Origin: Methanosarcina thermophila TM-1
Lineage (GTDB): Archaea; Halobacteriota; Methanosarcinia; Methanosarcinales; Methanosarcinaceae
Assembly: GCF_000969885.1 (NCBI RefSeq)
Contig: NZ_CP009501.1
Location: 2,680,908 to 2,744,907 of the forward strand
Length of the DNA: 64,000 nucleotides
Direction: 5' to 3'
The translations under genes and the position numbers were made by a program. Of this stretch, positions 18,157 to 26,009 are shown one piece after another (the first letter of the stretch is position 1; each line of letters begins with the position of its first letter). The notes under the pieces are model-generated. The model saw nothing but the letters and a program-made list of their open reading frames with translations, was not told the origin of the DNA and did no database searches.

Positions 18157-19494
18157 TTAAAAATCGAAAAGTGAACTCTGGCCTGAGCCTTCAGGTTCTT
18201 TTCCGGTTTCGGCAGTTTCTTTCCTGGGCTTTTTCCCCATCTTCTTTGCGGTCTTGCTTTCGCTTTTGGGATTAAGCTTCTCAAGGTCTGCAAGTGAAAG
18301 CTGTCCATTGTGGGTTTTTTCCTCTTTGAGATTTTCAGGCAGCTCAAGCCAGCCGTACTGACCTCCACCGCCGGGATGAATTATCACATTACCTTCCCTG
18401 AAGGCGAGAATCGCGTTTACTATCTTATCATTTCCTACGATTTTCAGTTCGTCCGGTTTGGAGTAGATAAGGGCATTGACTTCATTTCCAAAGCGTTCTA
18501 TAAGCTTATTCCAGGCAGTCTGTACGCCTTTTGTCTGGACGCTTGCATGCCCGAGCGCCATCTGGATAATTTCGGCAAGAGGAATGAGATGAAGGTAAGG
18601 GGGACGGTGATCGGGGTGCTTCGGCTCTTTAAAGTCTGCAAGTTCATTTATTCGGTCGAAAACCCCTTTCTTTATGACGCCTCCGCAAATTGGGCAGCGC
18701 CATTTATTCTCAACGGCTTCGGGAAGTGCGTACTGGGTAAAACATTTGATGCAGGCTGACCTGTTGTATTTTCCCTCCTCGGGAAAGAACCCAACATTCA
18801 GGGTGGCTTTATACCCCTCTTTCCTGAGAATGGCTTTTTTCAAGCCGTCAAAAGTAATTTCAGGCACATCAAATTGCGTGAATTCTCTTGCCAGTTTATT
18901 GGTCGAAGGAGAGTGTGCATCGGAATTTGAAAGAAAGGTCAGGCGGTGCAGTTCCTCTATCCTATCGGCATAATCGCTGTCCGCACTCAGGCCGAGTTCC
19001 AGAAAAGAGATATAATCCGTCATATCCCCGTAGCAGCTTTTCAGGCTATCATGGTAGCCGTAAAGTGCAGTCCAGGGTGTAAAAGCGTGACAGGGACCGA
19101 TAAGTGCTCCTATGTCTTTTGCAATTTCGGCAATCTCACTGCCGTCCAGCCCAATATTCGGGCGTCCATCAGCTTCAATGTTACCATAAGGAGCAATGCG
19201 TTCAGCCAGCTCTTCAGCTTTCGAGATTGAAGGTAAAATGAGAAGATGGTGTACGCGATTACTGTCTTCTATCTCCGTGGTAGGAATAAAATAAATCTCA
19301 TCGATATGGATTTCTTCATCCGAAACGGCAACCTTTTTGATTTCTTCGAGCCACTTCGGATGAGTGCAATCGGCAGTACCGATCAATTCTATTCCTTTTT
19401 TTGAAGCCTCCCTGGCAATTGTCGGCAAGTCCATTTTCCCGGAAGTTGCCATGGAGTACTTTGAATGGAGATGGAGGTCTGTATTGATTTTCAT
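18157..19494 (-). CDS. Endonuclease Q (EndoQ), PHP-domain DNA repair nuclease
   Basis: A 445-residue protein. The PHP domain spans about 1-230 with metal ligands in DLHLHSKYS, GTADCTHP, the GPCHAF region and NSDAHSP. A zinc finger follows (CIKC at about 246 and CPIC about 25 residues later). EndoQ, known from Thermococcales and some methanogens, nicks DNA 5' to deaminated bases such as uracil and hypoxanthine. After a Lys-rich linker the protein ends in QSSLFDF, a good PCNA-interaction box, consistent with recruitment to the sliding clamp. It is a single gene on the minus strand, with no partner gene within 50 bp. Confidence 0.88.
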   Translation of the reverse strand: MKINTDLHLHSKYSMATSGKMDLPTIAREASKKGIELIGTADCTHPKWLEEIKKVAVSDEEIHIDEIYFIPTTEIEDSNRVHHLLILPSISKAEELAERIAPYGNIEADGRPNIGLDGSEIAEIAKDIGALIGPCHAFTPWTALYGYHDSLKSCYGDMTDYISFLELGLSADSDYADRIEELHRLTFLSNSDAHSPSTNKLAREFTQFDVPEITFDGLKKAILRKEGYKATLNVGFFPEEGKYNRSACIKCFTQYALPEAVENKWRCPICGGVIKKGVFDRINELADFKEPKHPDHRPPYLHLIPLAEIIQMALGHASVQTKGVQTAWNKLIERFGNEVNALIYSKPDELKIVGNDKIVNAILAFREGNVIIHPGGGGQYGWLELPENLKEEKTHNGQLSLADLEKLNPKSESKTAKKMGKKPRKETAETGKEPEGSGQSSLFDF

Positions 19495-19549
19495 TTACTT
19501 ACCTTTTCCGGAAGCCCTGATTATGGGGCTAGTTTTGTCAAATGCGTTT

Positions 19550-20317
19550 TTACCCTATATAACGCAGGTCTTCTTCGGATGGTTTGATTTCCTGGATTTG
19601 CTGCTCTTCTTTTTCCTTCAGCTTTTCAAGGATGCTTTCCATTTCCTCAGCTTTCTTCTCAAGGGATTCAGTATTTACCTCGATATCGAACAATTTGCAG
19701 ATTACTTTCAGAAGGGATTGAGCGCTTTTAGGATCCATCAAATATCCTGGAGTCATGCCCATGAGGCAGGCAGCGTCAATACCTCGCATCTTGCTGAAAG
19801 CTACAAGCAAGCCTGAGGCTCCGACTATTCCTCCGCTGGGTTCCGATTCCCTGAATTCTACCCCATATGCTTTGATTTCTTCAATCAAGTCTGTATTGTT
19901 AGCGACCCCAAGGACGGTTTCCTCATAGGTCAGTTTGCCTGTCGGATATCCTCCGAGCGTATAAATCCTTAGCACTCCAAGTTCTTCTGCGATGTCAAGG
20001 TAGAGAGAACAGAGCTCATAATGCCCCTGTGTGGTTGTGCTCTGATGGTCTCCTACAAGGAAAAGCACATCATTCTCTTTCGCTTTTCCGAGGTATATAG
20101 CGTTGCTTACCGGACGGACCGTACAATCTTTATTGACCAAAACCTGAGGTGGAAAATGCGGAGAATAAACTTCCATAATTTTTTCAGCCCCAAGTTCGTC
20201 TACAAGATGCTCTGCCACTAATTTGCCTACGAGTCCTACTCCTGGAAGTCCAACTACAAGTATAGGGTTTTTGAGCTCAAGATTTTCTTTCAGGCGGACA
20301 AGTGTACTTCGCTGCAT
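19550..20317 (-). CDS. PAC2-family protein (proteasome assembly chaperone-like)
   Basis: A 255-residue soluble protein of the PAC2 (DUF75) family: ILVVGLPGVGLVGKLVAEHL near the N-terminus, DHQSTTTQGHYEL in the middle, and TLGGYPTG. A charged coiled tail follows (about 215-250). Relatives assist proteasome assembly in eukaryotes; the archaeal role is not established. It lies 9 nt after nop10 and is the last gene of the eL42-eS27-aIF2alpha-nop10 operon, an arrangement that is common in archaea. Confidence 0.85.
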   Translation of the reverse strand: MQRSTLVRLKENLELKNPILVVGLPGVGLVGKLVAEHLVDELGAEKIMEVYSPHFPPQVLVNKDCTVRPVSNAIYLGKAKENDVLFLVGDHQSTTTQGHYELCSLYLDIAEELGVLRIYTLGGYPTGKLTYEETVLGVANNTDLIEEIKAYGVEFRESEPSGGIVGASGLLVAFSKMRGIDAACLMGMTPGYLMDPKSAQSLLKVICKLFDIEVNTESLEKKAEEMESILEKLKEKEEQQIQEIKPSEEDLRYIG

Positions 20318-20326
20318 AACAATTCC

Positions 20327-20482
20327 TTATCCTTTCTTTGCCATTCTGCGGTACTTACCATAAGGGTCCTGAGGAGAAAAGCGAGCTGGACGTGCGGGGA
20401 AAGTTATTCCCCCACAAATCGGGCAAATTTCCCTTAAAGTGTACCTGCCGCAATTTTTGCATTTGCGGATCTTTTGTCCCAA
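20327..20482 (-). CDS. nop10: H/ACA RNP protein Nop10
   Basis: A 51-residue zinc-ribbon protein of the H/ACA pseudouridylation complex (with Cbf5, Gar1, L7Ae). The sequence runs MGQKIRKCKNCGRYTLREIC, then PICGG, then FPARPARFSPQDPYGKYRR, matching Nop10 at full length. The only suitable start is a TTG at 20482, six nt after the aIF2alpha stop; GGCGTGAT upstream may serve as Shine-Dalgarno. Missed by ATG-only gene finding because it is short and has a rare start. Confidence 0.93.
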   Translation of the reverse strand: MGQKIRKCKNCGRYTLREICPICGGITFPARPARFSPQDPYGKYRRMAKKG

Positions 20483-20488
20483 AAGATA

Positions 20489-21295
20489 TCACGCCTTTGC
20501 TGATTCGATGTGCCGCTTGAAAGTCCCATGCCCGCCAAGCTTGGAAATGGTATCCACTGCTGTCTGGGCAGATTTTTTAAGGACTGATTCAGCTTTCTTG
20601 TAATCTGGGGCAATTACTTTTATCCGATATCTCGGAGCCCCTATGTAACTTATTTCGAGCCTGACATCTTTTCCATCAACGTCGCTGATAGAATTTGCAG
20701 CATTGAGAGCCTGCCTTATGACTTCTATGCCGTTTGGAAGGTTACAGGTCAGATCCACATAGCCTGCGATGTCGACAAAAGGCAGTTTGATATTTTCCCC
20801 TGCTATTTTGATTATGCTCTTTAAATGTTTCTTATTGATTTTTATTCCTTTGAAAGCTTTCTCTCCTTCAATAGCAGCTTCTTCAAAGGCCGAGTATGCA
20901 CTTCCAAACTCCTCCACGAGTTTTTCGTGCAGAGCTTTCAAGCTATTCTCATCGGTTTTCGTTTCTTCAGCCACGAACTGGAGCCATTTAGCGGCTTTTT
21001 GCTCATTTTTCCATTCCTGGATCTTAGCGCGCCGCTGGTGCTCGTTAACATCTTTCAATGAAAGGTCTATGTGGCCGCGGGAAGGGTCTACGTTAAGAAC
21101 TTTGCAGACAATCTTCTGCCCTTCCCTTACGTAGTCCCTGACGTACTTGACCCAGCCTGCTTTAATTTCGGAGATATGGATGAAACCTTCCTTTCCTCCG
21201 TACTCCTCAAGCTCGACATAGGCTCCGAAATCCGTCACATTCTTCACAGTACAGACAACGAATTCTCCGACTTCGGGCCAGTTATCGTTTCCCAT
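20489..21295 (-). CDS. Translation initiation factor aIF2, alpha subunit
   Basis: A 268-residue subunit of the factor that brings initiator tRNA to the small ribosomal subunit. The N-terminal S1 domain (GEFVVCTVKNVTDFGAYVEL, about 10-85) is followed by a helical middle and a C-terminal alpha-beta domain that binds the gamma subunit. Start taken at the ATG at 21295 (MGNDNWPEVGEF) with GAAGTGGT upstream; a GTG at 21304 would add three residues. The gene sits between eS27 and nop10 in one operon. Confidence 0.93.
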   Translation of the reverse strand: MGNDNWPEVGEFVVCTVKNVTDFGAYVELEEYGGKEGFIHISEIKAGWVKYVRDYVREGQKIVCKVLNVDPSRGHIDLSLKDVNEHQRRAKIQEWKNEQKAAKWLQFVAEETKTDENSLKALHEKLVEEFGSAYSAFEEAAIEGEKAFKGIKINKKHLKSIIKIAGENIKLPFVDIAGYVDLTCNLPNGIEVIRQALNAANSISDVDGKDVRLEISYIGAPRYRIKVIAPDYKKAESVLKKSAQTAVDTISKLGGHGTFKRHIESAKA

Positions 21296-21364
21296 TCGTA
21301 CCACTTCTCTTATTTTTTATTTTATTCATTATTCTAGTCCGATAAAGTGCTTTTAGCTTTCCGC

Positions 21365-21562
<198 letters not shown>

Positions 21563-21841
21563 TTACTCCTTAAACTCGAATCTCTTTGCCCTGAAAGCAG
21601 GTGGCTGAAAGGCTTTTTTACATACTGTGCAGCGGTACCTTAACCAGATCCGTTTTGTGGGCTTATCGCCACCAGGCACCTTGGAGAATTTACCACTGTT
21701 GCCTATACCTTCCTGTCTTCTCTTCTGTCTTGCAATATGGGTCATGGATGATTGCTGTCCCTTCTTGACTCTTTCAATAACAATTTCCTGATGGGTCTTA
21801 CAGGACGGGCAGTAAGTTCTCACTCTCTTTGGAATCTTCAT
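21563..21841 (-). CDS. rpl44e: Ribosomal protein eL42 (L44e)
   Basis: A 92-residue large-subunit protein near the exit-site tRNA. It begins [20 protein letters not shown] and has a second Cys pair in CTVCKKAF; the [11 protein letters not shown] stretch contains the GGxxKPTKR hallmark. First gene of the operon, with a TATA-like sequence near 21920-21930 upstream. Confidence 0.96.
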   Translation of the reverse strand: MKIPKRVRTYCPSCKTHQEIVIERVKKGQQSSMTHIARQKRRQEGIGNSGKFSKVPGGDKPTKRIWLRYRCTVCKKAFQPPAFRAKRFEFKE

Positions 21842-22279
21842 TCTTTACACCTTTTAATGATTATTGGTACTGAAGCTTTCCTTCTCCGGCTTTTGCGGGA
21901 AGACAATATATCTAATTGAATTTACATATACGCACGGCGTTTGCATATGGCGTTTTGATCCTGGGAAGATCTTATTTGGGAAGCCTTTGATTTGATGAAC
22001 TTGAAATTTTTAAGATTTTTTAATCTGTTATTGGTTTATTCATCCCGAAGGGGAAATGCAAATCTGATCATTTAATTTGATTTATCCCAATGGGAATAAT
22101 ATAATCCTGTTGTGCATGCCATAGGGTCAAGCTACACAGATGCTACACAAATATAGCTACACATATAAATACTCATACTATTGTCTGGTTTTCCTGCTTC
22201 AAGTGAAAGCCTTCAGCGCTTTAAAACTGGCTGCCGTCCATTTTTTCCAGGCTTAATATAAGCTGTAAATCTCAGGAAA
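21842..22279. other. Intergenic region between eL42 and gins51
   Basis: No gene is visible. It holds the eL42 promoter, two short C-run/G-run hairpins (near 22044 and 22085), and a triple GCTACACA repeat next to a rightward TATA-like sequence (22131-22172). Any transcript from that promoter would run into the 3' end of gins51 on the opposite strand. Confidence 0.5.
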
Positions 22280-23017
22280 TTAATTCTTTCCAGGGAATGA
22301 ATCTTTTCCGGAACTTTCCTGTGCGGCAATCAGTTTGGCTGCGTTTCGCTTTATCAGCCCAGTAGCATTGAGCTGCGGCAAAACAACGACTTCTTCGGCA
22401 CTAACCGTGTAGTTTCGACCGTCTGCACCTGTGAAGGTAGGCAGATCCTTCAGTATTCGCACAACAACGTATTCTTCATTTATATTGTTTTTGTCCGGCT
22501 CTGCTCTGATTCCTCCTGCGGTTACGATAGCAGGAGTCCCCATTTGTGCCTCCGTTTTCCCACTGAAGCCGGCAGAGATCTGCTTTTCCACTCGGATTTC
22601 GGGCCAGACTGCGACATTGTCGGAATCTGGGTACAGAATAGGACCTAATAGTTCGGTTTTTGCGGCTTCGATCCCCTTGAGTACAAGGTCGTAAAGTCTT
22701 TTTTCCGCAGGAAGCATCTTTTCTATATCCTTTGAAATAGGCTTATCCGCAAAGTACTGGATTGTTGCCATTTCAGTAACTTTTCCTATCCGCTTCATAA
22801 AGATAGTCTCAAGGGCAGAAAGAGCTCCCTCATACTCATCACGAAGCATCTTGGATTCCGGAGAACGAGAATTCTCTATTCTTTTTATCTCTCCTTCAAG
22901 CTCTCGGATGTATTTCTCAGCTTGCAGATAAAAATCAGCCGGAATTCTCTTTAATCTCTGTTTTTCTCCTTTAGGTATGGCTTGGCTGATCTCTTCTAAA
23001 TCCATACTCCGCAACAC
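22280..23017 (-). CDS. Replication complex GINS subunit Gins51
   Basis: A 245-residue protein with the helical A domain first (about 1-130) and the small B domain last (about 185-235: VRILKDLPTFTGADGRNYTV, then VVLPQLNATGLI, then AAKLI). This order marks the Sld5/Psf1-like Gins51 type. GINS is part of the replicative CMG helicase with MCM (encoded at 45.7-47.8 kb here). The first ATG is at 23017, a second at 23005; either overlaps the end of priS, so the two are translationally coupled. Confidence 0.85.
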   Translation of the reverse strand: MLRSMDLEEISQAIPKGEKQRLKRIPADFYLQAEKYIRELEGEIKRIENSRSPESKMLRDEYEGALSALETIFMKRIGKVTEMATIQYFADKPISKDIEKMLPAEKRLYDLVLKGIEAAKTELLGPILYPDSDNVAVWPEIRVEKQISAGFSGKTEAQMGTPAIVTAGGIRAEPDKNNINEEYVVVRILKDLPTFTGADGRNYTVSAEEVVVLPQLNATGLIKRNAAKLIAAQESSGKDSFPGKN

Positions 23018-24233
23018 CTCTGCAAATTAAATAAATTGCCGCATATTCAGGAACTTCCTGTTTGCCTTCCTCTACTCTTAAATCCCTACCCTTTAACTGC
23101 ACCGAAAAAGGCTTTGAAACCGTTACTTTTACCGGTCTTTCTCCAAAAATAACAGCATCATTAAGCGGATCAAATTTCTCTAATTCGGATAAAGTAAGTT
23201 TCTTAACCAGCATCCCTGACCCGCCGTGCAGTGAACCCGGCACCCGTATCAGCCGTTTAATATCAGCAGTCACAGGCTCATCTATACTGGCTCCAAAATC
23301 TACGGCATACTTTTGAACCGATTGTCTTACCAAATATTCAAAGATTTTTCCTGAATTTCTAAGGAATCCAAAATCAACTCGACCCCGGCTCAATATGCTA
23401 TTAAGAGCTTTTTCATCCGTTCCTATCTTTATTAATTTGTTTATAGTCTCTTGACCTATTAGTATTTCGTTTTTTAAGTTTTCGCGCAGATCTTTAAACA
23501 TCTCTTTTTTACTTTCTTTGCTAACTTCCTTTTTTAAATAGTCGACTATGTACTCAGCAATTCTTTTCCCCCATCCACAATCATATCCATTAATTACTTT
23601 TATTGTCACTCCCTGCTTTTTTCCTTTATATGTTTTAGACCCAGTTCCAAAGTCCCCAAATAATTTTTCTTCTGTAATTAAGTAGTCGTAATTTTCTTTT
23701 AAATCTTTACCACTTATGTAATTAATTATCTCTCTACGTGATGAACTATTTAAAGTGATTACTTTTGGATGCTTCACGTGAAGATGATATCCTCTCCCAC
23801 CGGAAAACACCAGTTCAATTTCCCGCTCCGAAAATCCGAAATCGTCAAGAAGAAAATCCATGAGCTTGAAAGTTTCCTTTTTCACAAGTTCAAGCATATC
23901 CACATAGTTTTTCGAGGCATTTGGTAGGTGGTCAGCATCAAGGTCAAAAATCAATTCTGCCCCGAGCCAGTTCTTCTCATTCATCTTTCTGGCATCAGGA
24001 TATTCGTAATACGCAGTTGAATAGTAAACATGCGCAGGAGCCATGCCGTAAAGATAGTCAAGAGTTTCGCCAGGCGAGCCGAATGCCTTATGCCTGTGCA
24101 TCTTTCCAGGCATATCATCATAGAAGATGAAAGCCCATTCTCTGTTAGGCAGGTGGTCTGGGAGACCTATTTCGGCATTTTTGTAATAATTCTGGAAGCG
24201 GGTTCTCAAAAAGCGGGCGGTTCGACTGTCCAT
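22971..24233 (-). CDS. priS: DNA primase small (catalytic) subunit PriS
   Basis: A 420-residue archaeo-eukaryotic primase that synthesises primers for DNA replication. The catalytic acidic motif DLDAD is at about 97-101, followed by SGGRGYHLH, the nucleotide-binding motif, and LIRVPGSLHGGSG near 335-350. Full length. It overlaps gins51 by 47 nt at its 3' end; PriS-GINS coupling is common in archaea. The large subunit PriL is not in this window. Confidence 0.95.
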   Translation of the reverse strand: MDSRTARFLRTRFQNYYKNAEIGLPDHLPNREWAFIFYDDMPGKMHRHKAFGSPGETLDYLYGMAPAHVYYSTAYYEYPDARKMNEKNWLGAELIFDLDADHLPNASKNYVDMLELVKKETFKLMDFLLDDFGFSEREIELVFSGGRGYHLHVKHPKVITLNSSSRREIINYISGKDLKENYDYLITEEKLFGDFGTGSKTYKGKKQGVTIKVINGYDCGWGKRIAEYIVDYLKKEVSKESKKEMFKDLRENLKNEILIGQETINKLIKIGTDEKALNSILSRGRVDFGFLRNSGKIFEYLVRQSVQKYAVDFGASIDEPVTADIKRLIRVPGSLHGGSGMLVKKLTLSELEKFDPLNDAVIFGERPVKVTVSKPFSVQLKGRDLRVEEGKQEVPEYAAIYLICRGVAEYGFRRDQPSHT

Positions 24234-24814
24234 GGTTTCATAGCTTCTGGGTTTTTGGATCTTGGTTAGGTGTTTTTGATCAGGTATATGGCTTAGGAGT
24301 TCTGATCAGGGTCTAACTCAGGGATTTTGATAGGAATTTTATCTCGGGGTTTTAACCAGGGATCTAATACAGGGATTATATTGGGGATTGTTTAAGGATT
24401 TTGATCAGGGTTTTGATTAAGTTTTTGTTTTAGGATTTTGGTTGGGTTCTCCTAAGATAAATCAATCTCATATTTTACTTTTGGTTACATTAGTTTTTTT
24501 AAAATAGTTTAACAGTTAATCCTAGTTTATGAAAGTTTTTTTATTGTTTTTCTCCTTAGAATTGGAGTATAACGTTTTTTTAATACAGAAATCGAGAGTA
24601 TAACGCTTTTTAATACAGCATTTAGTGGCAGGAAAGTTTAATTTTAATGACAGGAACAATAATAGATATCGCAAAATTATAGAATATGATAAATAAAAAG
24701 TTAAAATAGACATGGCAGCAAAGGTTGAAGTTGAAAGCTGGAAATAGAAGCCTGTAACCAGTTAAAGTAAAATCTAACAAATAATAGCTGATTAACTAAT
24801 GAAAAATTTGGGAT
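24234..24814. other. Intergenic region with degenerate GATCAGGG-type repeats
   Basis: No gene is visible. From about 24262 to 24440 short motifs such as TTTTGATCAGG, CAGGGATTTT and GGGGTTTTAA recur in a loose, decayed tandem array of mostly T and G on the plus strand. The remainder is AT-rich. Confidence 0.5.
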
Positions 24815-25648
24815 GTGGGTCTTTTGGGAAGCAAATCCGGTATTATGGGTTACATTAGTGCAGTTAGAAGTTATCTGAAAAAAGAGGAACCTGAAGAAAC
24901 CGAAGAGTCACCTCTCTTCGCACAAAATGATAATCCTAGTAGTACTGAAATCTTTGTCAGTCCTTCTACAGGCATGCAATTTGTACTGATCCCAGCCGGG
25001 GAATTCGAGATGGGCTCACCCTCTGAAGAGAAAGAGAGGTCAGATTCCGAATCTCCGGTCCATAAAGTAACAATTCATAACCCTTTCTATCTGGGCAGGT
25101 CGGTTGTCACACAAAAGCAGTGGAAAACAATAATGAAAAACAATCCTTCGCACTTCAAGGGCGATGACCGCCCGGTTGAGATGGTTTCCTGGGCAGATGC
25201 TCAGCAATTTATCATGAAGCTAAATGAAATAGAAGGAACTGATAAGTACCGCTTACCTTCAGAAGCCGAGTGGGAGTATGCCTGCCGGGCTGGCACACAG
25301 ACAAGATGCTTCTTTGGCGAGGATGAGTCAAAACTTGATGAATACGCCTGGCATATTGAGAACTCAGGTAGTAAAACTCATGCAGTCGGTCTAAAGAAAC
25401 CAAACCCCTGGGGACTTTACGACATGCACGGGAATGTCTGGGAATGGGTGCAGGATAAATGGCATGATAATTATAACGGGGCTCCGTCGGATGGTACTGC
25501 ATGGGAGGGAGGTAATAGTTCCAATCGTGTTTCTCGCGGGTGTAGCTGGCTCTGCAATAAAGAATTTTGCCGTTCCGCTGGTCGCTTCAAGCGCGAACCA
25601 GAGAGTCGTTTCGCCAATCTTGGGTTTCGAGTTTTGAGGGAATTATAA
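24815..25648 (+). CDS. Formylglycine-generating-enzyme (SUMF1) domain protein
   Basis: A 277-residue protein starting at a GTG at 24815 (an internal ATG lies at 24845). After an acidic linker the FGE-sulfatase fold runs from about 50 to 277: MQFVLIPAGEFEMGSP, YRLPSEAEWEYACRAGT, GLYDMHGNVWEWVQD, and the end NLGFRVLREL. The stretch SWLCNKEFC keeps both cysteines at the positions of the catalytic pair of true formylglycine-generating enzyme, whereas many relatives keep one. No sulfatase gene is in the window. Most such archaeal proteins have unknown roles. There is no signal peptide. Confidence 0.8.
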   Translation: MGLLGSKSGIMGYISAVRSYLKKEEPEETEESPLFAQNDNPSSTEIFVSPSTGMQFVLIPAGEFEMGSPSEEKERSDSESPVHKVTIHNPFYLGRSVVTQKQWKTIMKNNPSHFKGDDRPVEMVSWADAQQFIMKLNEIEGTDKYRLPSEAEWEYACRAGTQTRCFFGEDESKLDEYAWHIENSGSKTHAVGLKKPNPWGLYDMHGNVWEWVQDKWHDNYNGAPSDGTAWEGGNSSNRVSRGCSWLCNKEFCRSAGRFKREPESRFANLGFRVLREL

Positions 25649-25660
25649 AGCTTTTTTAAA

Positions 25661-25891
25661 TTGCTTTCCAAAATTCTTAATATATTTCTACTCAATGTTT
25701 CTGCTCCGTTATTCAATAATTATGATGGTTCATGGAGAGGGAGTACAACTTATGTAACTACGACCAGTTATACAGATTATTACTATGGAGTCTACCGCTG
25801 GCGCGTTTGGGCTGTTGATTCGGCAGGTAGAGAAAGCGAAAAAGTGAATGGCGGGGGTTTAGTAGTTATTGACCTGCTGGCAGTTAATTAG
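25661..25891 (+). pseudogene. Fragment of a surface protein with a fibronectin-III-like end
   Basis: A 76-codon open frame whose middle reads SWRGSTTYVTTTSYTDYYYG then YRWRVWAVDSAGRES, the pattern of a fibronectin type III strand pair found in large archaeal surface proteins. There is no signal peptide and the domain's first half is missing. It lies only 13 nt past the FGE gene and is probably a decayed remnant of a larger gene. Confidence 0.4.
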
Positions 25892-26009
25892 ATTTTGAGA
25901 AAATCGATTTACACCCTTCCCGGGTTAAAAATGAAAGTAGGATCTTTGGAAAGGCAAAGACATCTCTGCCACAAACACTTATACGAAAAGCCTCTATTAT
26001 ATCCACTTC

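Noticed and set aside
18310-18759. 149-codon plus-strand frame opposite EndoQ
   Set aside because: Antisense of the zinc-finger and linker part of EndoQ, with no supporting motif.
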